Position numbers and translations under genes: made by a program. A stretch of DNA of 14,775 nt from Cochliopodium minus. Its lineage: Eukaryota; Discosea; Himatismenida; Cochliopodiidae. The stretch lies in contig JAMYWO010000165.1 in the NCBI GenBank assembly GCA_024220525.1, positions 59,419-74,193 of the forward strand. Reading direction: 5' to 3'. Positions 14,356 to 14,775 of this stretch are shown piece by piece (position 1 is the first letter of the stretch; the number at the start of each line of letters is the position of its first letter). The notes beneath the pieces are model-generated. The model was not told where the DNA came from and did not search any database. It saw nothing but the letters and a program-made list of their open reading frames with translations.

Positions 14356-14775
14356 TTAATACCCAAGAGGTTCACAAATAATAAAAACTTTATTTGCTGT
14401 TCCATTTGCTCCTCCACTTCCACCTAAATGAGCACCAGTGAGTGAAATAGTACAAACACCACTAAATCCAGACAAAAATGCAGTCGATATATTTTCTTGA
14501 GAACTAGAATCAAATGTTACATAAGTAATTGGAGTTTGTCCAGTAATTCCAAGTGTATATGTATTACTTCCACCACTTGAAATTAAATTATTCCAAGATA
14601 AAGTTACTTTATAATTTCTATTTAATGTTAAATTTGCATTTATTGAATAAATAATAGTTGATCCTGTAAATGTAACAGGTATTGTTGATGTTCCGTATGT
14701 AGCTCTATCTTTAACAATAAGACCTGTACTATCTGTAAATAATACACCATTAGTTAAGTAATTTAATTTTAATGA
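14356..14775 (-). CDS. Fibre-like virion surface protein, C-terminal part (gene spans the closure)
   Basis: This is the 3' part of the gene that starts at base 503. The stop is at 14356-14358, and the protein ends ...NKVFIICEPLGY. Bases 14699-14775 duplicate bases 1-77, so the full gene is 846 bp and encodes 281 aa. The C-terminal third alternates hydrophobic and S/T/N residues (TIIYSINANLTLNRNYKV, TISLTGAHLGGSGG). That fits a beta-sandwich head like those at the tip of fibres, although no named fold can be assigned by eye. It is convergent with the broken methyltransferase gene, with 16 bases between the two stops. Confidence 0.8.
   Translation of the reverse strand, partial: SLKLNYLTNGVLFTDSTGLIVKDRATYGTSTIPVTFTGSTIIYSINANLTLNRNYKVTLSWNNLISSGGSNTYTLGITGQTPITYVTFDSSSQENISTAFLSGFSGVCTISLTGAHLGGSGGANGTANKVFIICEPLGY
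14699..14775. repeat. Terminal direct repeat (right copy)
   Basis: Exact copy of bases 1-77; see the left copy. Only one of the two should be counted when genes are measured. Confidence 0.95.

Overview
The window is AT-rich (roughly three quarters A+T). It has no Shine-Dalgarno sequences, start codons sit in A-rich contexts (typically AAAAATG), the standard genetic code is used, and GTAA...AG introns can be read in two genes. This points to DNA of a unicellular eukaryote or AT-rich fungus and a virus-like element of such a host, not to a bacterium or phage. Bases 14699-14775 repeat bases 1-77 exactly, so the assembly closes into a circle of 14,698 bp, and one reading frame runs intact through the closure.

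Region 1, virus-like block (13750 through the closure to about 5162). It holds a phage-type N6-adenine methyltransferase gene broken by a 71-bp transposon-like insertion, then a mostly leftward cluster: a 281-aa fibre-like protein spanning the closure, a helicase-less HUH replication endonuclease (Rep), a 102-aa fibre-tip-like protein, a 402-aa protein with a collagen-like stretch and phage tail-fibre modules, a hydrophobic 135-aa protein, a 206-aa soluble protein, and a 102-aa protein with an N-myristoylation signal and one membrane segment. Three small rightward genes follow (94 aa, a 51-aa lysine-rich peptide, and a gene cut off at an N). A perfect 18-bp-stem hairpin upstream of rep is the best candidate replication origin. 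No major capsid protein or packaging ATPase is visible.

Region 2, decayed block (5164-6945). It lies between two single Ns and contains a diverged second copy of the hairpin region, fragments of structural-type genes in broken frames, and at its right edge the 3' end of a second copy of the Region 3 NTPase gene.

Region 3, intron-bearing genes (6947-13700). The rightward gene is 5'-truncated and encodes a P-element/THAP9-like transposase C-terminus continuing through a C2H2 finger into a DEDDh exonuclease. Convergent with it is a seven-exon gene (9570-12669) for an approximately 870-aa Crinkler/RHS-type protein: P-loop NTPase followed by a probable PD-(D/E)xK nuclease domain. A 253-aa rightward gene of unknown function completes the block.

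Interpretation: virus-like and spliced genes are physically joined without Ns at about 13.7 kb, and a virus-type hairpin lies within 1 kb of an NTPase gene end in Region 2. The simplest reading is a virus-like element integrated beside host or transposon genes, present in more than one copy. The circle may be a cycle in the assembly graph, because both the terminal overlap and an internal repeat ending at an N are exactly 77 bp, which looks like an assembler k-mer. A free circular element that captured such genes is the alternative.
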